Positions 50,083 to 58,993 of a DNA stretch of 64,000 nt are shown piece by piece. How positions within the stretch are numbered: position 1 is the stretch's first letter; every line of letters starts with the position of its first letter. Position numbers and translations under genes: made by a program. This DNA is from Candidatus Riflebacteria bacterium HGW-Riflebacteria-1 (GTDB taxonomy: Bacteria > Muiribacteriota > Ozemobacteria > Ozemobacterales > Ozemobacteraceae), in contig PGYB01000001.1 in NCBI GenBank assembly GCA_002839445.1, forward strand, positions 470,735-534,734, read 5' to 3'. The notes beneath the pieces were generated by a model. It did not search any database and was not told where the DNA came from. It saw only the letters and a program-made list of their open reading frames with translations.

Positions 50083-52086
50083 ATGCGCAGTAAAATATTA
50101 CTGGTAATGGCGATCCTTATGTTCTCAGTGCTGGCGATGGTCGGCAACTATCATCAACGCGAACTGCCAGGATTTCCTGACGACAGCAGTCTTATAACAC
50201 TCATTCAAGAACGTTCCCCGGCAACCTTCTGGCAAAAAATCGCCACGCTCACCGCCCGCGGCGAGTTAGACAGCGCGTTGGCGGGAACAGTTCTGCGCCG
50301 CTTTGACAAGCTCGCCGCAAGCACAGGCATGGATGATCGCGCCAGCATCGATGCGGTGCGCGCCATTCTCTTCCTCAGGCTCAAAAACTACGAGCAGGCC
50401 ACCGTTCTGCTGCGGCATGTCATTGCAACCAGCCGTTCGCCAGAAGAAACTGCGCACTGCCAGTCTCTACTTGCCGAAATCACTAATATCCATCACCCAG
50501 CCACAATGCAACCCGACAAACCGTTGCAAAACACCGGCCAGTCTGCCGGCGCAGCAAACTCGACACCAGACGGTAAAACCATGTTTTTTCTGGTCTTGTG
50601 GGTTCTACTGCTATTGTTTCCAGCAGCGGTTCTCAATGTCGAAAAGCACACCTGGCTGGCCAGATACTCTTCACGCACCGACCGGCGCGGTCCCTTTATC
50701 GCGTTTATCTACTCGCCGATGTGCAATATCCTGCTGGTAATCTCAGCCAGCATACTGCTGCTGCTGTCAGTTCCGCAGCAGCTTGGCATCGAATTCAGAT
50801 TTGTTTTTCTGACGTTTCACCTTATGGTCAGCTGGTTTTTAAGTCAGATCCCGCTGCACAGCATCGAAAGCCTGGTCAAAAAAAACAGCACCGGCCTGCT
50901 CAGCTACTGCCGCGAACAATTGACGCTGGGTTTCGTCAGGCACCTCACGGCGATCAGTGCCATAATCACTCTGGTCGTTTTGCACAACATGGTTGTCAGT
51001 TTGCCAACGTGGCCGATAACCCGGTCGCTTGGCGCCGCGGTGGCTCCAGTCGTCTTCTTTGCCTCTATTCTACTGCTTCTGCAGTTTTTACTGCCATGGC
51101 TTCTGCTGCTGAAAAAGTGGAAACCTGCTGAAAGCGAGTCGGCGCGCAAAAATCGTATCTACACTGCCGGCAATGGTTGTCGTCAAGGTATCGTCGAAAT
51201 AGGCGCCCTGAGCGGAAACGCGACTTCGCTTATTTTTGGCGGCATGGAAAATCATCTCGCCCGCGAAAACCTGAAGTTATTGCTTGATCGCAGCTCGCGC
51301 AAGTTTTCCGCGCACGCGACCTTCAATGACTTTCTGCTGGTTATCAGCTTTGTCAGCGGCATCTCGATTCTGCCGGCCATCAGCCCGATTTTCTGGGCCC
51401 GCCTTTTTGGCGCAGGGCCATACTTTATTGAAGCTCTGGCGCTGCTTTCTGCTGCAGCATTCTGCGGGATTCTCAGCCGTGCTCTTGAACGTCAACAACA
51501 GAAAGAAGTCGACGCCGGCTTTGTTGCCGAAAACCGCTGTGACCTGCTGCTCAGCAGCCTCGAAATTATCAACAAGCTCAATTTTTTCCCCGACAACATG
51601 CGCGAAGGCGAACACAGCGAGTTCGACCCGCTGACTCTCGACGAGTCACGTGTCAATCTGCGAGCTGCGACAGGTATGTATCTACCGGCAACCTCGCGAC
51701 CTGACGGCCTCGTGCTGGTTTCACTCTGGCGCGGCCGCCTGGCAATAGACTGGAAACTGGGACACGAAGAAGCAATCTTTTTGACCTCGTTAGATTACCA
51801 GATAAACGCCAGCGACACCGAAAGCGAGCTGTGCGCGCTGGCTGCCAAACACAACCGGCTCGGTGCCGAATGCATCTATCTGTCGCAAAACCAGCAGCTT
51901 AAGATCGTTTTCTGCAGTCAGAAATTCAGCGCCTTTACCGCTGAAACACCTCTGCCGCAGGATAAAATCTGCCAGATATGCAGCGAAGCCATGATTAAAG
52001 CCTCACATTTTGGCCCATATAAATGGGAAAGCACCCCGGAGGGGTGCTTGTTAGCTGCTGAAATTCAGACACGCAGCGTTTTATAA
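50083..52086 (+). CDS. M48-like membrane protein without zinc-binding motif
   Basis: This 667-residue protein has a signal-like N-terminus, a short helical-repeat-like part (about 60-140) and four to six membrane helices (about 165-345). Its last third resembles M48/HtpX peptidases: GNATSLIFGGMENHLARENLKLL where the HExxH region should follow, then SRALERQQQKEVDAGFVAENR (about 465-485), matching the EADxFA motif. The expected HExxH reads DRSSR (about 402-406), so zinc ligands are missing. It is likely a pseudoprotease or regulator. AGAGGTAA precedes the ATG. Confidence 0.65.
   Translation: MRSKILLVMAILMFSVLAMVGNYHQRELPGFPDDSSLITLIQERSPATFWQKIATLTARGELDSALAGTVLRRFDKLAASTGMDDRASIDAVRAILFLRLKNYEQATVLLRHVIATSRSPEETAHCQSLLAEITNIHHPATMQPDKPLQNTGQSAGAANSTPDGKTMFFLVLWVLLLLFPAAVLNVEKHTWLARYSSRTDRRGPFIAFIYSPMCNILLVISASILLLLSVPQQLGIEFRFVFLTFHLMVSWFLSQIPLHSIESLVKKNSTGLLSYCREQLTLGFVRHLTAISAIITLVVLHNMVVSLPTWPITRSLGAAVAPVVFFASILLLLQFLLPWLLLLKKWKPAESESARKNRIYTAGNGCRQGIVEIGALSGNATSLIFGGMENHLARENLKLLLDRSSRKFSAHATFNDFLLVISFVSGISILPAISPIFWARLFGAGPYFIEALALLSAAAFCGILSRALERQQQKEVDAGFVAENRCDLLLSSLEIINKLNFFPDNMREGEHSEFDPLTLDESRVNLRAATGMYLPATSRPDGLVLVSLWRGRLAIDWKLGHEEAIFLTSLDYQINASDTESELCALAAKHNRLGAECIYLSQNQQLKIVFCSQKFSAFTAETPLPQDKICQICSEAMIKASHFGPYKWESTPEGCLLAAEIQTRSVL
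52029..52049 (+). other. Strong hairpin inside the 3' end of the M48-like gene
   Basis: AAGCACCCC pairs with GGGGTGCTT around GGA. It is inside the reading frame, 35 bp before the stop. It could act as a terminator or RNA stability element; the T-run after it is short. Confidence 0.45.
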
Positions 52087-52101
52087 ACGCTCACGAATCT
52101 T

Positions 52102-53241
52102 TCAGGAAACCGTGGAGAGAGATTCCTGCTTGTCTCTGTACCGCTCGATAGCCAGATCAACCAGCCGGTCTACCAGCTCGGGATAGCTTATGCCTGTTGC
52201 TTCCCAGAGTTTGGGATACATGCTGATGCTGGTAAAACCAGGTATGGTGTTGATTTCGTTAATTATTACGCGATTGCTGCCACGTTCGAGAAAAAAGTCG
52301 ACCCGTGCCATGCCGGCGCAGTCAAGCGCACGATAAGCTTTTACCGCCATTACCCGTATCTGCTCAATAGTCTCAGGTGAAAGGTCCGCGGGAATCTTAA
52401 GTTCAGAACGCTCGTCAATATACTTGGCGTTGTAATCATAAAACTCGTTGCAGGGAACGATTTCGCCCGGCAGCGAAGAAATCGGATCATCGTTACCCAA
52501 CACCGAAACCTCGATTTCACGCGCATCAATATGTGCTTCGATGAGAATCTTGCGATCGTATTGCGCGGCAAGCGTCAAAGCAGTCTGCAGCGACTCGCGG
52601 TTTTTCGCCTTGCTGATGCCTACCGAAGAACCTGAGTTCACCGGCTTAACAAAACAAGGGTAACCCAGTTCGCCTTCAATCTCGCTGATTACCGCATCAG
52701 GGTGCGATCTGAAACGGCTGCGCAAAACTTCTTTGTAAGGCGCAATTTCGAGACCGGCTTCGTGAAACAGGCGCTTGGCAACAGTTTTGTCCATGCCGAC
52801 CGCTGAGGCCAGCACGCCGCAACCGACGTATGGCATATCGGCGAGTTCGAGCATGCCCTGCAGAGTGCCGTCTTCGCCGTAAGTGCCATGAATGATCGGA
52901 AACAGCACATCAAGCTGCACCTGGTTTTCGGCTTTTGGCTTGTCGAGAAGCATCAAGCCTTTATTCGAAGGGTCGCAGTTCAGGCTGGCCTTGCCACCGC
53001 CCGCAGCGTTAAACGCCAGACAGCTGCGCGACCCAGACTTGCCGTATTCAAGAAGTGCATCAGGCTTAACGCCAACCATCCAGGCACCCTGGCGAGTAAT
53101 GCCAACTGGTATCACCTCGTATTTATCAGGGTTCAGCGCCTTCATGATAGATTTGGCCGATACCAGCGAAACTTCGTGTTCACCAGATCTGCCGCCAAAT
53201 ATAACGCCAACCTTGAGCTTGCCGCCTGCTACAGTATTCAT
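52102..53241 (-). CDS. ddl: D-alanine--D-alanine ligase
   Basis: This 379-residue ATP-grasp enzyme makes D-Ala-D-Ala for peptidoglycan. Evidence: VGVIFGGRSGEHEVSLVSAKSI at the start, PIIHGTYGEDGTLQGMLEL, GYPCFVKPVNSGSSVGISKA (ATP grasp) and VDFFLERGSNRVIINEINTIPGFTSISMYPKLWEATGI. The length is slightly longer than the short form. AAGGAGTGC precedes the ATG. Confidence 0.97.
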   Translation of the reverse strand: MNTVAGGKLKVGVIFGGRSGEHEVSLVSAKSIMKALNPDKYEVIPVGITRQGAWMVGVKPDALLEYGKSGSRSCLAFNAAGGGKASLNCDPSNKGLMLLDKPKAENQVQLDVLFPIIHGTYGEDGTLQGMLELADMPYVGCGVLASAVGMDKTVAKRLFHEAGLEIAPYKEVLRSRFRSHPDAVISEIEGELGYPCFVKPVNSGSSVGISKAKNRESLQTALTLAAQYDRKILIEAHIDAREIEVSVLGNDDPISSLPGEIVPCNEFYDYNAKYIDERSELKIPADLSPETIEQIRVMAVKAYRALDCAGMARVDFFLERGSNRVIINEINTIPGFTSISMYPKLWEATGISYPELVDRLVDLAIERYRDKQESLSTVS

Positions 53242-53310
53242 ATTGCACTCCTTGTTAACAAATGTCTGTTATCAATATCGGCAAATTTCCGCCCGGGATT
53301 GACTATCTGT

Positions 53311-54267
53311 TCAAGGAGTCTCTGAATGCGCCCTATAGGCACCCCTGCCAAGCTGCACCGGCATCTGCTGACGCAGACTGTTTTTGGTCATCTTGCTCAG
53401 GCGTGGGTGGCTCTTACCAAGGTCGTTAGGCTGACCAAACAGCTGTTTTGTAATCAGATACTGATCGTTTTCATTCAAACCGGGGCCAGAAACAAGTATC
53501 GCGTTGATTTCAACGGCCGACACTTCTTCTGTCTGCCCGGGATACTGGTTCGCAGCGATATTCGATGGGTAGTAAAAAGAATACGCGCTTACCAGTTTCT
53601 GCACCATGTCAGGTTCGACCGCAACCAGGCTGACTTCAACCTTGCGCGCCAGCTCGATTATCGAAGGGTTAGGCAGGCCGCTGGTAAATATAAAACCGTC
53701 GATGCGCCCTTCCTGCATCTCTTTCATCGCGTCGCCGGCGTTGAGATACTGATGATCGACCTGCTCCCACACTTTAGCAATCGTCAGCAGCTGCTGGGCA
53801 TTGTAATAAGTGCCGCTGTCCTTGTTTCCCACTGCAATTTTGTGGCCGGCCAGATCAGCAAGAGCTTTAATGCCTGTTTCTTTGCGCACAACAATCTGCA
53901 CGACTTCGGGAAAAAGCGTGGCAATGCCGCTGATATTAGTTATTTTCTGGCCGTTGAACATGGCCTCGCCCTCAACCGCATAAAAAGCGATATCGTTCTG
54001 CACCAGAGCCATGTCGACTTTGCCATCGCGCAACAGCTGAAGGTTTTCGACGCTGCCGGCCGTTTCCATTATATTAAGATTGACGCCGGGAAAGGCCTGC
54101 TTGAGAATCATCGCCAGCGCCTCGCCAATCGGAAAATATACCCCCGACTTTGAGCCGGTCGCGATTGTATAGTCAGTGCGACTCATACTCGAACCACCAC
54201 AACCGGTCAGCCCGGCAAGAACCAGCAAAGCCGGCAACATCGCCAGCAACAGATAACTTTTTTTCAT
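53311..54267 (-). CDS. TAXI-family TRAP transporter solute-binding lipoprotein
   Basis: This 318-residue protein has a lipobox LTGC (Cys23) and the TAXI family start YTIATGSKSGVYFPIGEALA. METAGSVENLQLLRDGKVDMALVQNDIAFYAVEG and GHKIAVGNKDSGTYYNAQ are typical of this group. Such proteins bind substrates such as glutamate or other organic acids for TRAP permeases. The permease genes are not in the window. AAGGGGTATAAG precedes the ATG. Confidence 0.9.
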   Translation of the reverse strand: MKKSYLLLAMLPALLVLAGLTGCGGSSMSRTDYTIATGSKSGVYFPIGEALAMILKQAFPGVNLNIMETAGSVENLQLLRDGKVDMALVQNDIAFYAVEGEAMFNGQKITNISGIATLFPEVVQIVVRKETGIKALADLAGHKIAVGNKDSGTYYNAQQLLTIAKVWEQVDHQYLNAGDAMKEMQEGRIDGFIFTSGLPNPSIIELARKVEVSLVAVEPDMVQKLVSAYSFYYPSNIAANQYPGQTEEVSAVEINAILVSGPGLNENDQYLITKQLFGQPNDLGKSHPRLSKMTKNSLRQQMPVQLGRGAYRAHSETP

Positions 54268-54438
54268 CTTATACCCCTTCCTGAAACGAACTGTTCAGAT
54301 AATACCACATTCTGCAACTCATAAATACCCGGCCCAGTTATTCTCCATTTGCCTATCTATGAAGACTTTACGAGAAATTTCGTTTGGAATATTTGTCAAT
54401 CAAGCTGATCATAGTAATAATACTGGCTCTTTTGAAGA

Positions 54439-54545
54439 GTTATCCGCAGATTAAAGGATTGGCGCAGATTATTCAGGAGTTTTTTGTATGCTTTTTTGTA
54501 TGCTTTTTTGCAGTTATCCGCAAACCATCTGCGTAATCTGTGGGA
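54439..54545. repeat. R2 inverted repeat pair (107 bp)
   Basis: The left arm reads GTTATCCGCAGATTAAAGGA and the right arm reads CCATCTGCGTAATCTGTGGG. They are inverted relatives. A near-tandem 13-bp unit (TTTTTTGTATGC) lies between. Confidence 0.65.
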
Positions 54546-54619
54546 AAGTACATGAAAAAGTAAAAAGCAATATTTCCAGAACCCTCTTCAGCAGTCAAAT
54601 GGATTATTGCTGGCAATCA

Positions 54620-54635
54620 TTGCCAATATTGGCAA
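54620..54635 (+). promoter_or_regulatory. Perfect 16-bp palindrome upstream of thiT
   Basis: TTGCCAATATTGGCAA equals its reverse complement and is overlapped by a second inverted repeat, TGGCAATCATTGCCA. It is 27 bp before the GTG start. Its size and symmetry suit a repressor dimer site. Confidence 0.5.
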
Positions 54636-54662
54636 ATCATGTTATTCAAAGGCGGGGTAAAT

Positions 54663-55193
54663 GTGCGTATAAGAAATCTTAAAGTTGTCACCGAGTGCGG
54701 CATGCTTCTGGCAGCCGCGCTGGCGTTGTCAAACATCAAGCTTTTTCAAATGCCAAGCGGCGGCTCAGTCTCGCTCGGCGTGCTGCCGCTGCTTTTGCTG
54801 GCCGCGCGCCACGGTGTAATTACCGGCTGTGTCAGCGGCGCCATGCTGGGCCTGCTTATGCTGACTACCCGTCCTTTTATCGTGCATCCTGTGCAAATGT
54901 TGCTTGATTATCCCCTCGCCTATGGCGTGCTGGGAATCGCCGGTGCCATACAATGGAAAACACCGCTGCAAGCGGCAACGGCGACAACGCTGGCAAACGT
55001 TATCCGTCTGCTTCTTCACGTTGTCGCCGGTGCAATTTTCTTTGTAACCGGAAAAGACACTGTAATTCAGGCCTTGACGGCCAGCACTGTCTACAATCTC
55101 GGTCACATGTTCCCTGAAACCGTAATCTGCGTAATACTTGTCAGCTACATCGCCCGGAATCACCAGGCTCTCTGCGCCAGACAGAATACTTGA
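54663..55193 (+). CDS. thiT: ThiT-like thiamine ECF transporter S component
   Basis: The 176-residue protein has six predicted helices with the ThiT signature: FQMPSGGSVSLGVLPLLLLAARHGVITGCVSGAMLGLL and IVHPVQMLLDYPLAYGVLGIAGA. It binds thiamine and docks with the energy-coupling module, which is not in the window. I favour GTG at 54663-54665 (preceded by GGCGGGG); an ATG at 54639-54641 would add eight residues and overlap the palindrome. Local context: no thiamine gene adjoins, though a YjbQ-like gene lies at 60006. Confidence 0.85.
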   Translation: MRIRNLKVVTECGMLLAAALALSNIKLFQMPSGGSVSLGVLPLLLLAARHGVITGCVSGAMLGLLMLTTRPFIVHPVQMLLDYPLAYGVLGIAGAIQWKTPLQAATATTLANVIRLLLHVVAGAIFFVTGKDTVIQALTASTVYNLGHMFPETVICVILVSYIARNHQALCARQNT

Positions 55194-55216
55194 CGCGCGA
55201 TACGGTCGCGCCTGAC

Positions 55217-55405
55217 TTAAGCTGCTATTAACTTATCGCTTCCCAGACAGCGGGTGCAAACATATCCACGAACGCGAGCGCCGTTGAGCATGACCCGTTT
55301 TTTCTGGAGGTTGATGCTCCAGCGTCTTTTGGTGCGATGATGAGAATGGCTGAGCTTATAGCCAACCCTTGGTCCACGGTTGCAAACCATACAAAATCTT
55401 GACAT
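55217..55405 (-). CDS. rpmB: 50S ribosomal protein L28
   Basis: This 62-residue protein has the L28 sequence: CMVCNRGPRVGYKLSHSHHRTKRRWSINLQ, then the strand KKRVMLNGARVRGYVCTRCL. Two CxxC pairs (CMVC, CTRC) form a zinc ribbon. The ATG at 55403-55405 follows GGAGG; an upstream TTG is not needed. It stands alone with its own leader. Confidence 0.97.
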   Translation of the reverse strand: MSRFCMVCNRGPRVGYKLSHSHHRTKRRWSINLQKKRVMLNGARVRGYVCTRCLGSDKLIAA

Positions 55406-55601
55406 ATTCAAACCTCCAAGATCGATGCCGAAGTGAAAGATTATGTTACCAGAAATTCAACAACTAAGCAAGCGTAAATTTTCGGTTGATTTCATCTTTC
55501 CAACATCTGACACAATAGCACGAGTGTACACCATCCTGCAATTTTAAGTTGTTAATTAAACTTCGACTGTCGCCGATAGGGCTAGCAGTCGGAGGTGTTT
55601 C

Positions 55602-57392
55602 ATGAAAACACGTTATATCACCAAACAACTGCTATTTGTGGTCCTATGCATGCTCACGGCAATAATTGTCGCCGGCTGTACGAGTTCCAACTCAATAAAA
55701 TCGCTCAATCCTGTTGCCGCTGACGCAGAAAAAGACCTCAAAATCGGCGACAATACTGACACGCGTTCAACCAGCCTGCTGCCGGTCGTCAACATCTACG
55801 CGGCCCGAAGTGTCGTCGGGCCCGAAGCAGAACTGTCTCTGCGCGCCGAAGCCGTCGACCCGGCCGGGGGCCAGGTCAACATCGCCTGGGAAGCCAGCAA
55901 CGGCAACATCATTTCTACCGACGCCAGTAACGCCGTCTGGAAAGCGCCAGCAGAAACCTCTACTAACGTCATCACCTGTATCGCCACCGACGTTCGCGGC
56001 GGACAGGCAAAGGCCGAATATAGTGTCGAAGTCGTCGGCAACAGCACATACCGCCTGACCATAAAGGCTGATCGCACATCCGTGTTGACCAGTCGCATCA
56101 CTTCAGACCCGACAAGTCCGGTCGTGCCGGTTTCAGCGGCAAGAGTTGAACTCGCCGCCATTGGCGAAGTCGGTGTCAGCGACGGCAGCGGCATGGTCGA
56201 GTTCAATATCGATCAGGCCAGCGCCCTGGCTACTTCCACACTGGTCATTGTCAGACACGGCGACTGGGAAGTCAGCTACGTAGCCTCTCTGATTGTCGGC
56301 GACGGTCTGCGCATAATCGACGAACTGACCTTCTACCCCGGCTTTAACGAAGTAAGCATAGCAGTGGCACGCGGCGATTCATTCATGCTCAGACGTGGCA
56401 TGATCGAAGTAACTGCCGTCGAAAACAGCGCAGGAGTTATCAAACCAGTCGCCGAAGTAACCATCGACGCCGGGGCCAACCAGGCCATGTCAGCCAGCGC
56501 TGACGGCCGCGCCATTTTGAGCTCCAACCTTGCCGGAAACGGCGAAACCACCATCAGACTTGCACGCACCGGCTATAAAACCATCGAAGGATACTATGTG
56601 CCGGTCACCGTAGATGGCCTGACTCTCGTTAACGCCCGCCTGTCAAAATCCGGAACAATTCCCGAACTCGACGCGATCATTTCCTGGACAAGGCCATATA
56701 ACAACCAGACCGCTTTCCCGGTTTCCGGACCATTCGAAATCGGCTTTGGCCAGCCTATGGAAAAGGACGCGATATTCAATGACTTCAGCCTGATGATCCA
56801 GAACAAAAGCCGCAATACCATGGTGTCACTTAGTGGCAGGCAGGTCGAGCAGCACTTCAGAGTGGTCTGGAAATCAGACACCAGGTTACAGCTTTTCCCG
56901 AAACAGGCGCTCGCAGCCAGCACCAGATACAGCATGCTGATATCGCGCTGGAACGCTCGCGCCATCGATAGCCGCATGCTCAAAACCTACGAGGGTTTTT
57001 ATGGTGAGTTCACAACTGATGCCGACCCAACACCGACTATCGTCGCGACAAGCCCTAAAAATGGCGACACCAACGTTGGCCGCACCGGCCCGTTCACCAT
57101 TCGCTTCGACCGCAGCATGAAAACTGATTCGCTCTATAACGGCCTTGAAATCGAAATAACCAGCCTCGACTCGGGGGCCCGCACAGTGCTTGACGGAACC
57201 TCGCTGCGCAGCCATTTTTCGGTCACCTGGAAAGAAAGCAACACTCTGCTCGAACTCGTGCCATATCGCATGCTGCGTGCCAGCGGGTCTTACCTGATCA
57301 GGCTCAACAGCTGCAATCTCGTTTCTGAATCCGGCAAAGAGGTCAGCGGCTTCGAAAAACTCTGGGGCCAGTTTAAAACCGGCAGCCTGTAA
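55602..57392 (+). CDS. Lipoprotein with Ig-like domains (two SbsA/Big_5-like)
   Basis: This 596-residue protein has a lipobox VAGC (Cys26). An N-terminal Ig-like domain (about 60-150: VNIYAARSVVGPEAELSL...AWEASNGNIIS) is followed by a beta region, and then by two related C-terminal domains (about 355-475 and 477-595). Each of these starts IAT/AIIS-like with PxNxxxxPxxGPFxIxFxxxM, the SbsA Ig-like pattern. GGAGGTG precedes the ATG. Just before it CGACTG and CAGTCG form a 6-bp stem whose right arm overlaps the ribosome site. Probably outer-membrane or surface anchored. Confidence 0.85.
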   Translation: MKTRYITKQLLFVVLCMLTAIIVAGCTSSNSIKSLNPVAADAEKDLKIGDNTDTRSTSLLPVVNIYAARSVVGPEAELSLRAEAVDPAGGQVNIAWEASNGNIISTDASNAVWKAPAETSTNVITCIATDVRGGQAKAEYSVEVVGNSTYRLTIKADRTSVLTSRITSDPTSPVVPVSAARVELAAIGEVGVSDGSGMVEFNIDQASALATSTLVIVRHGDWEVSYVASLIVGDGLRIIDELTFYPGFNEVSIAVARGDSFMLRRGMIEVTAVENSAGVIKPVAEVTIDAGANQAMSASADGRAILSSNLAGNGETTIRLARTGYKTIEGYYVPVTVDGLTLVNARLSKSGTIPELDAIISWTRPYNNQTAFPVSGPFEIGFGQPMEKDAIFNDFSLMIQNKSRNTMVSLSGRQVEQHFRVVWKSDTRLQLFPKQALAASTRYSMLISRWNARAIDSRMLKTYEGFYGEFTTDADPTPTIVATSPKNGDTNVGRTGPFTIRFDRSMKTDSLYNGLEIEITSLDSGARTVLDGTSLRSHFSVTWKESNTLLELVPYRMLRASGSYLIRLNSCNLVSESGKEVSGFEKLWGQFKTGSL

Positions 57393-58241
57393 CTATTTCC
57401 GCGATTTCATCGTCGCGAGCGCGTTGAAAAATTTGTACCACAAAAACCCGACCAGCACCGAAATAAGCGTTGCCGTAATAATGTAGCTGACACTTATTCC
57501 GCCATCTGCTGCTTTATCACCGCTCTTAGCGACAGCTTTAACAACTTGCGGCAAAACTGGTGAAACGATAGGCTCCTCAGCCTTCGGCGGAGTTTTTGGA
57601 AACATTGGCTCTGGCGAAGATGACCTGACAATCTTCACCTCGGGTTGAGCCTTGACCGGCTCAGCTGCCGGAGATGCCGGCGATGCCGGCGCAACCGGCG
57701 CAATTTTCGGCTTGTTTTCAGCGGCCGGCGTGGCAAAATGTTTAACTGCCGACGCGGTGCTACGCAGGGCCGAAGAAGGCGTTTCGCCATCACCATTAGC
57801 CGGGCGCGGCATTTCGACCGTTGCAGTTGCCGAATAAGTCTTAACGCCAGCCTGAGTCTCTTTTTTAAAGTTGATCAAGTCAGCCAGATCGTCGCAGAAA
57901 TCTTCGAGTTCCGGGCGCTGCGCATTCAAAAAGCTGAGCTTCGTAACGTTTTGCGGGTTGCGCGATGGCACAAAAGTCAGCACCACTTCACTGACCCGCT
58001 GAAAATATTCAATCTCGCGTATCTCTCGGCGCGACAACAGCGCAATTATCGGCTCTTTGCCGGTTTCGCGGGTATGAAAGAACACCGAACCACTGCTCAA
58101 AACCAGCCAGACTTCGCCCTTGCTGGCCGTGCGCCCGGCACTGGATCTGATTGCTTTCAACACTTTTTCGTCAGGCGCCAGATAAATGCTGATATCGTTA
58201 CGTATTGCCTCTGGCAGGCTGAAACTGGCTTTGGGCTGCAT
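57393..58241 (-). CDS. PH-like domain protein with C-terminal membrane anchor
   Basis: This 282-residue protein starts with a bacterial PH-like domain (about 10-125: APDEKVLKAIRSS...VWLVLSSGSVFFHTRETGKEPIIALLSRREIREIEYF). A Pro/Ala-rich linker (about 135-240) and a C-terminal membrane helix (about 250-272: VSYIITATLISVLVGFLWY) follow. Tail-anchored topology is likely, with the PH part in the cytoplasm. Function unknown. It lies 13 bp below the YbjN-like gene, so these are a pair. GAGGAG precedes the ATG. Confidence 0.75.
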   Translation of the reverse strand: MQPKASFSLPEAIRNDISIYLAPDEKVLKAIRSSAGRTASKGEVWLVLSSGSVFFHTRETGKEPIIALLSRREIREIEYFQRVSEVVLTFVPSRNPQNVTKLSFLNAQRPELEDFCDDLADLINFKKETQAGVKTYSATATVEMPRPANGDGETPSSALRSTASAVKHFATPAAENKPKIAPVAPASPASPAAEPVKAQPEVKIVRSSSPEPMFPKTPPKAEEPIVSPVLPQVVKAVAKSGDKAADGGISVSYIITATLISVLVGFLWYKFFNALATMKSRK

Positions 58242-58254
58242 CAGCTGTCACTCC

Positions 58255-58824
58255 TCAATCATCAAAATCATCATCATCAGATTCGTCGTCATCAAAATCC
58301 CCGATCGCCCCGTCTTCGTCGTCATCTTCACTCTGGGTCAGGTACATTTCAGCCTGAAACAGCAGATTCTGCACAAACCCGCCAAAATCGTCGGGAGAAA
58401 AGGCTTCGAACGGCAGTCGAGTCTGAATGATCAGCATGTCTCGCATTTCTGGCTGCTCATCATCTTCGTCTATCTCAAGATCTTCACCTTCATCGATAAT
58501 CACCGGCGCTGCTTCATCCTGCGCCACCGGGAACTTGACCACACTGAAGTTGGCACTGACCAGGCTGGCATTACTGGCAAAAAGCTCCAGCAGCTCTTCC
58601 CGCGAAATATCGGTTATATCCTTGAGGTGCATGCCGAGAGTGACGGTGCGCACTTTCAGGGTTTCCTCGTTGTCTTCGACGCTCAAAAAGCCACTAAAAG
58701 TGTCCTCGATCACAAATGTCCACAAAATGCCGATCTCGTCGTCATCGACCAGCACACATTCGTACTTCGAGCACTCTTCAGCCATAACTTCTTCGATACG
58801 CACTGCGAAATCGGCTGGTTCCAT
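58255..58824 (-). CDS. YbjN/type III secretion chaperone-like protein with acidic tail
   Basis: The 189-residue protein has the YbjN-like alpha/beta fold: FAVRIEEVMAEECSKYECVLVDDDEIGILWTFVIEDTFSGFLSV. A second half (LPFEAFSPDDFGGFVQNLLFQAEMYL) is typical of helix-strand chaperones. The last 25 residues are almost all Asp/Glu/Ser/Phe. I use the ATG at 58822-58824 (GGGGGC precedes). It is probably soluble, and paired with the PH-like gene. Function unknown. Confidence 0.65.
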   Translation of the reverse strand: MEPADFAVRIEEVMAEECSKYECVLVDDDEIGILWTFVIEDTFSGFLSVEDNEETLKVRTVTLGMHLKDITDISREELLELFASNASLVSANFSVVKFPVAQDEAAPVIIDEGEDLEIDEDDEQPEMRDMLIIQTRLPFEAFSPDDFGGFVQNLLFQAEMYLTQSEDDDEDGAIGDFDDDESDDDDFDD

Positions 58825-58869
58825 AACTGCCCCCATGATTTGATTTAGCGCAATATAACATAAAGTTTG

Positions 58870-58878
58870 TGCTATAAT
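58870..58878 (+). promoter_or_regulatory. Extended -10 promoter upstream of the DJ-1 gene
   Basis: TGC-TATAAT starts 124 bp before the ATG at 58994. The same TGCTATAAT occurs at 17979-17987. A leader of about 110 bases with GC-rich sequence follows. Confidence 0.5.
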
Positions 58879-58993
58879 CGCAAAAAAAACGAGCTGCCGG
58901 GAGAGACCTGCACGAAACCAGATACCATGCGAAAAATCACCGCGACGCTCGACGCACCGGCAACAAGATCACCTGTATCAGGAGAAAACCGAA

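Larger units (their letters stand above)
54268..54662. other. Gap with R2 repeats, tandem T-rich repeat and palindrome
   Basis: The gap between the TAXI gene and thiT contains R2 arms (54439-54545) around a repeated TTTTTTGTATGC unit (about 54479-54511). It also has a 16-bp palindrome at 54620-54635 just ahead of thiT. A plus-strand frame 54488-54682 is repeat-derived. No TPP riboswitch core (CTGAGA) was seen. Confidence 0.55.

Noticed and set aside
54546..54662. TPP riboswitch upstream of thiT
   Set aside because: Core motifs CTGAGA and the ACCTGATCTGG region are not present.
54488..54682. Plus-strand 64-residue frame
   Set aside because: It is repeat-derived, with a T-rich tandem unit and R2.
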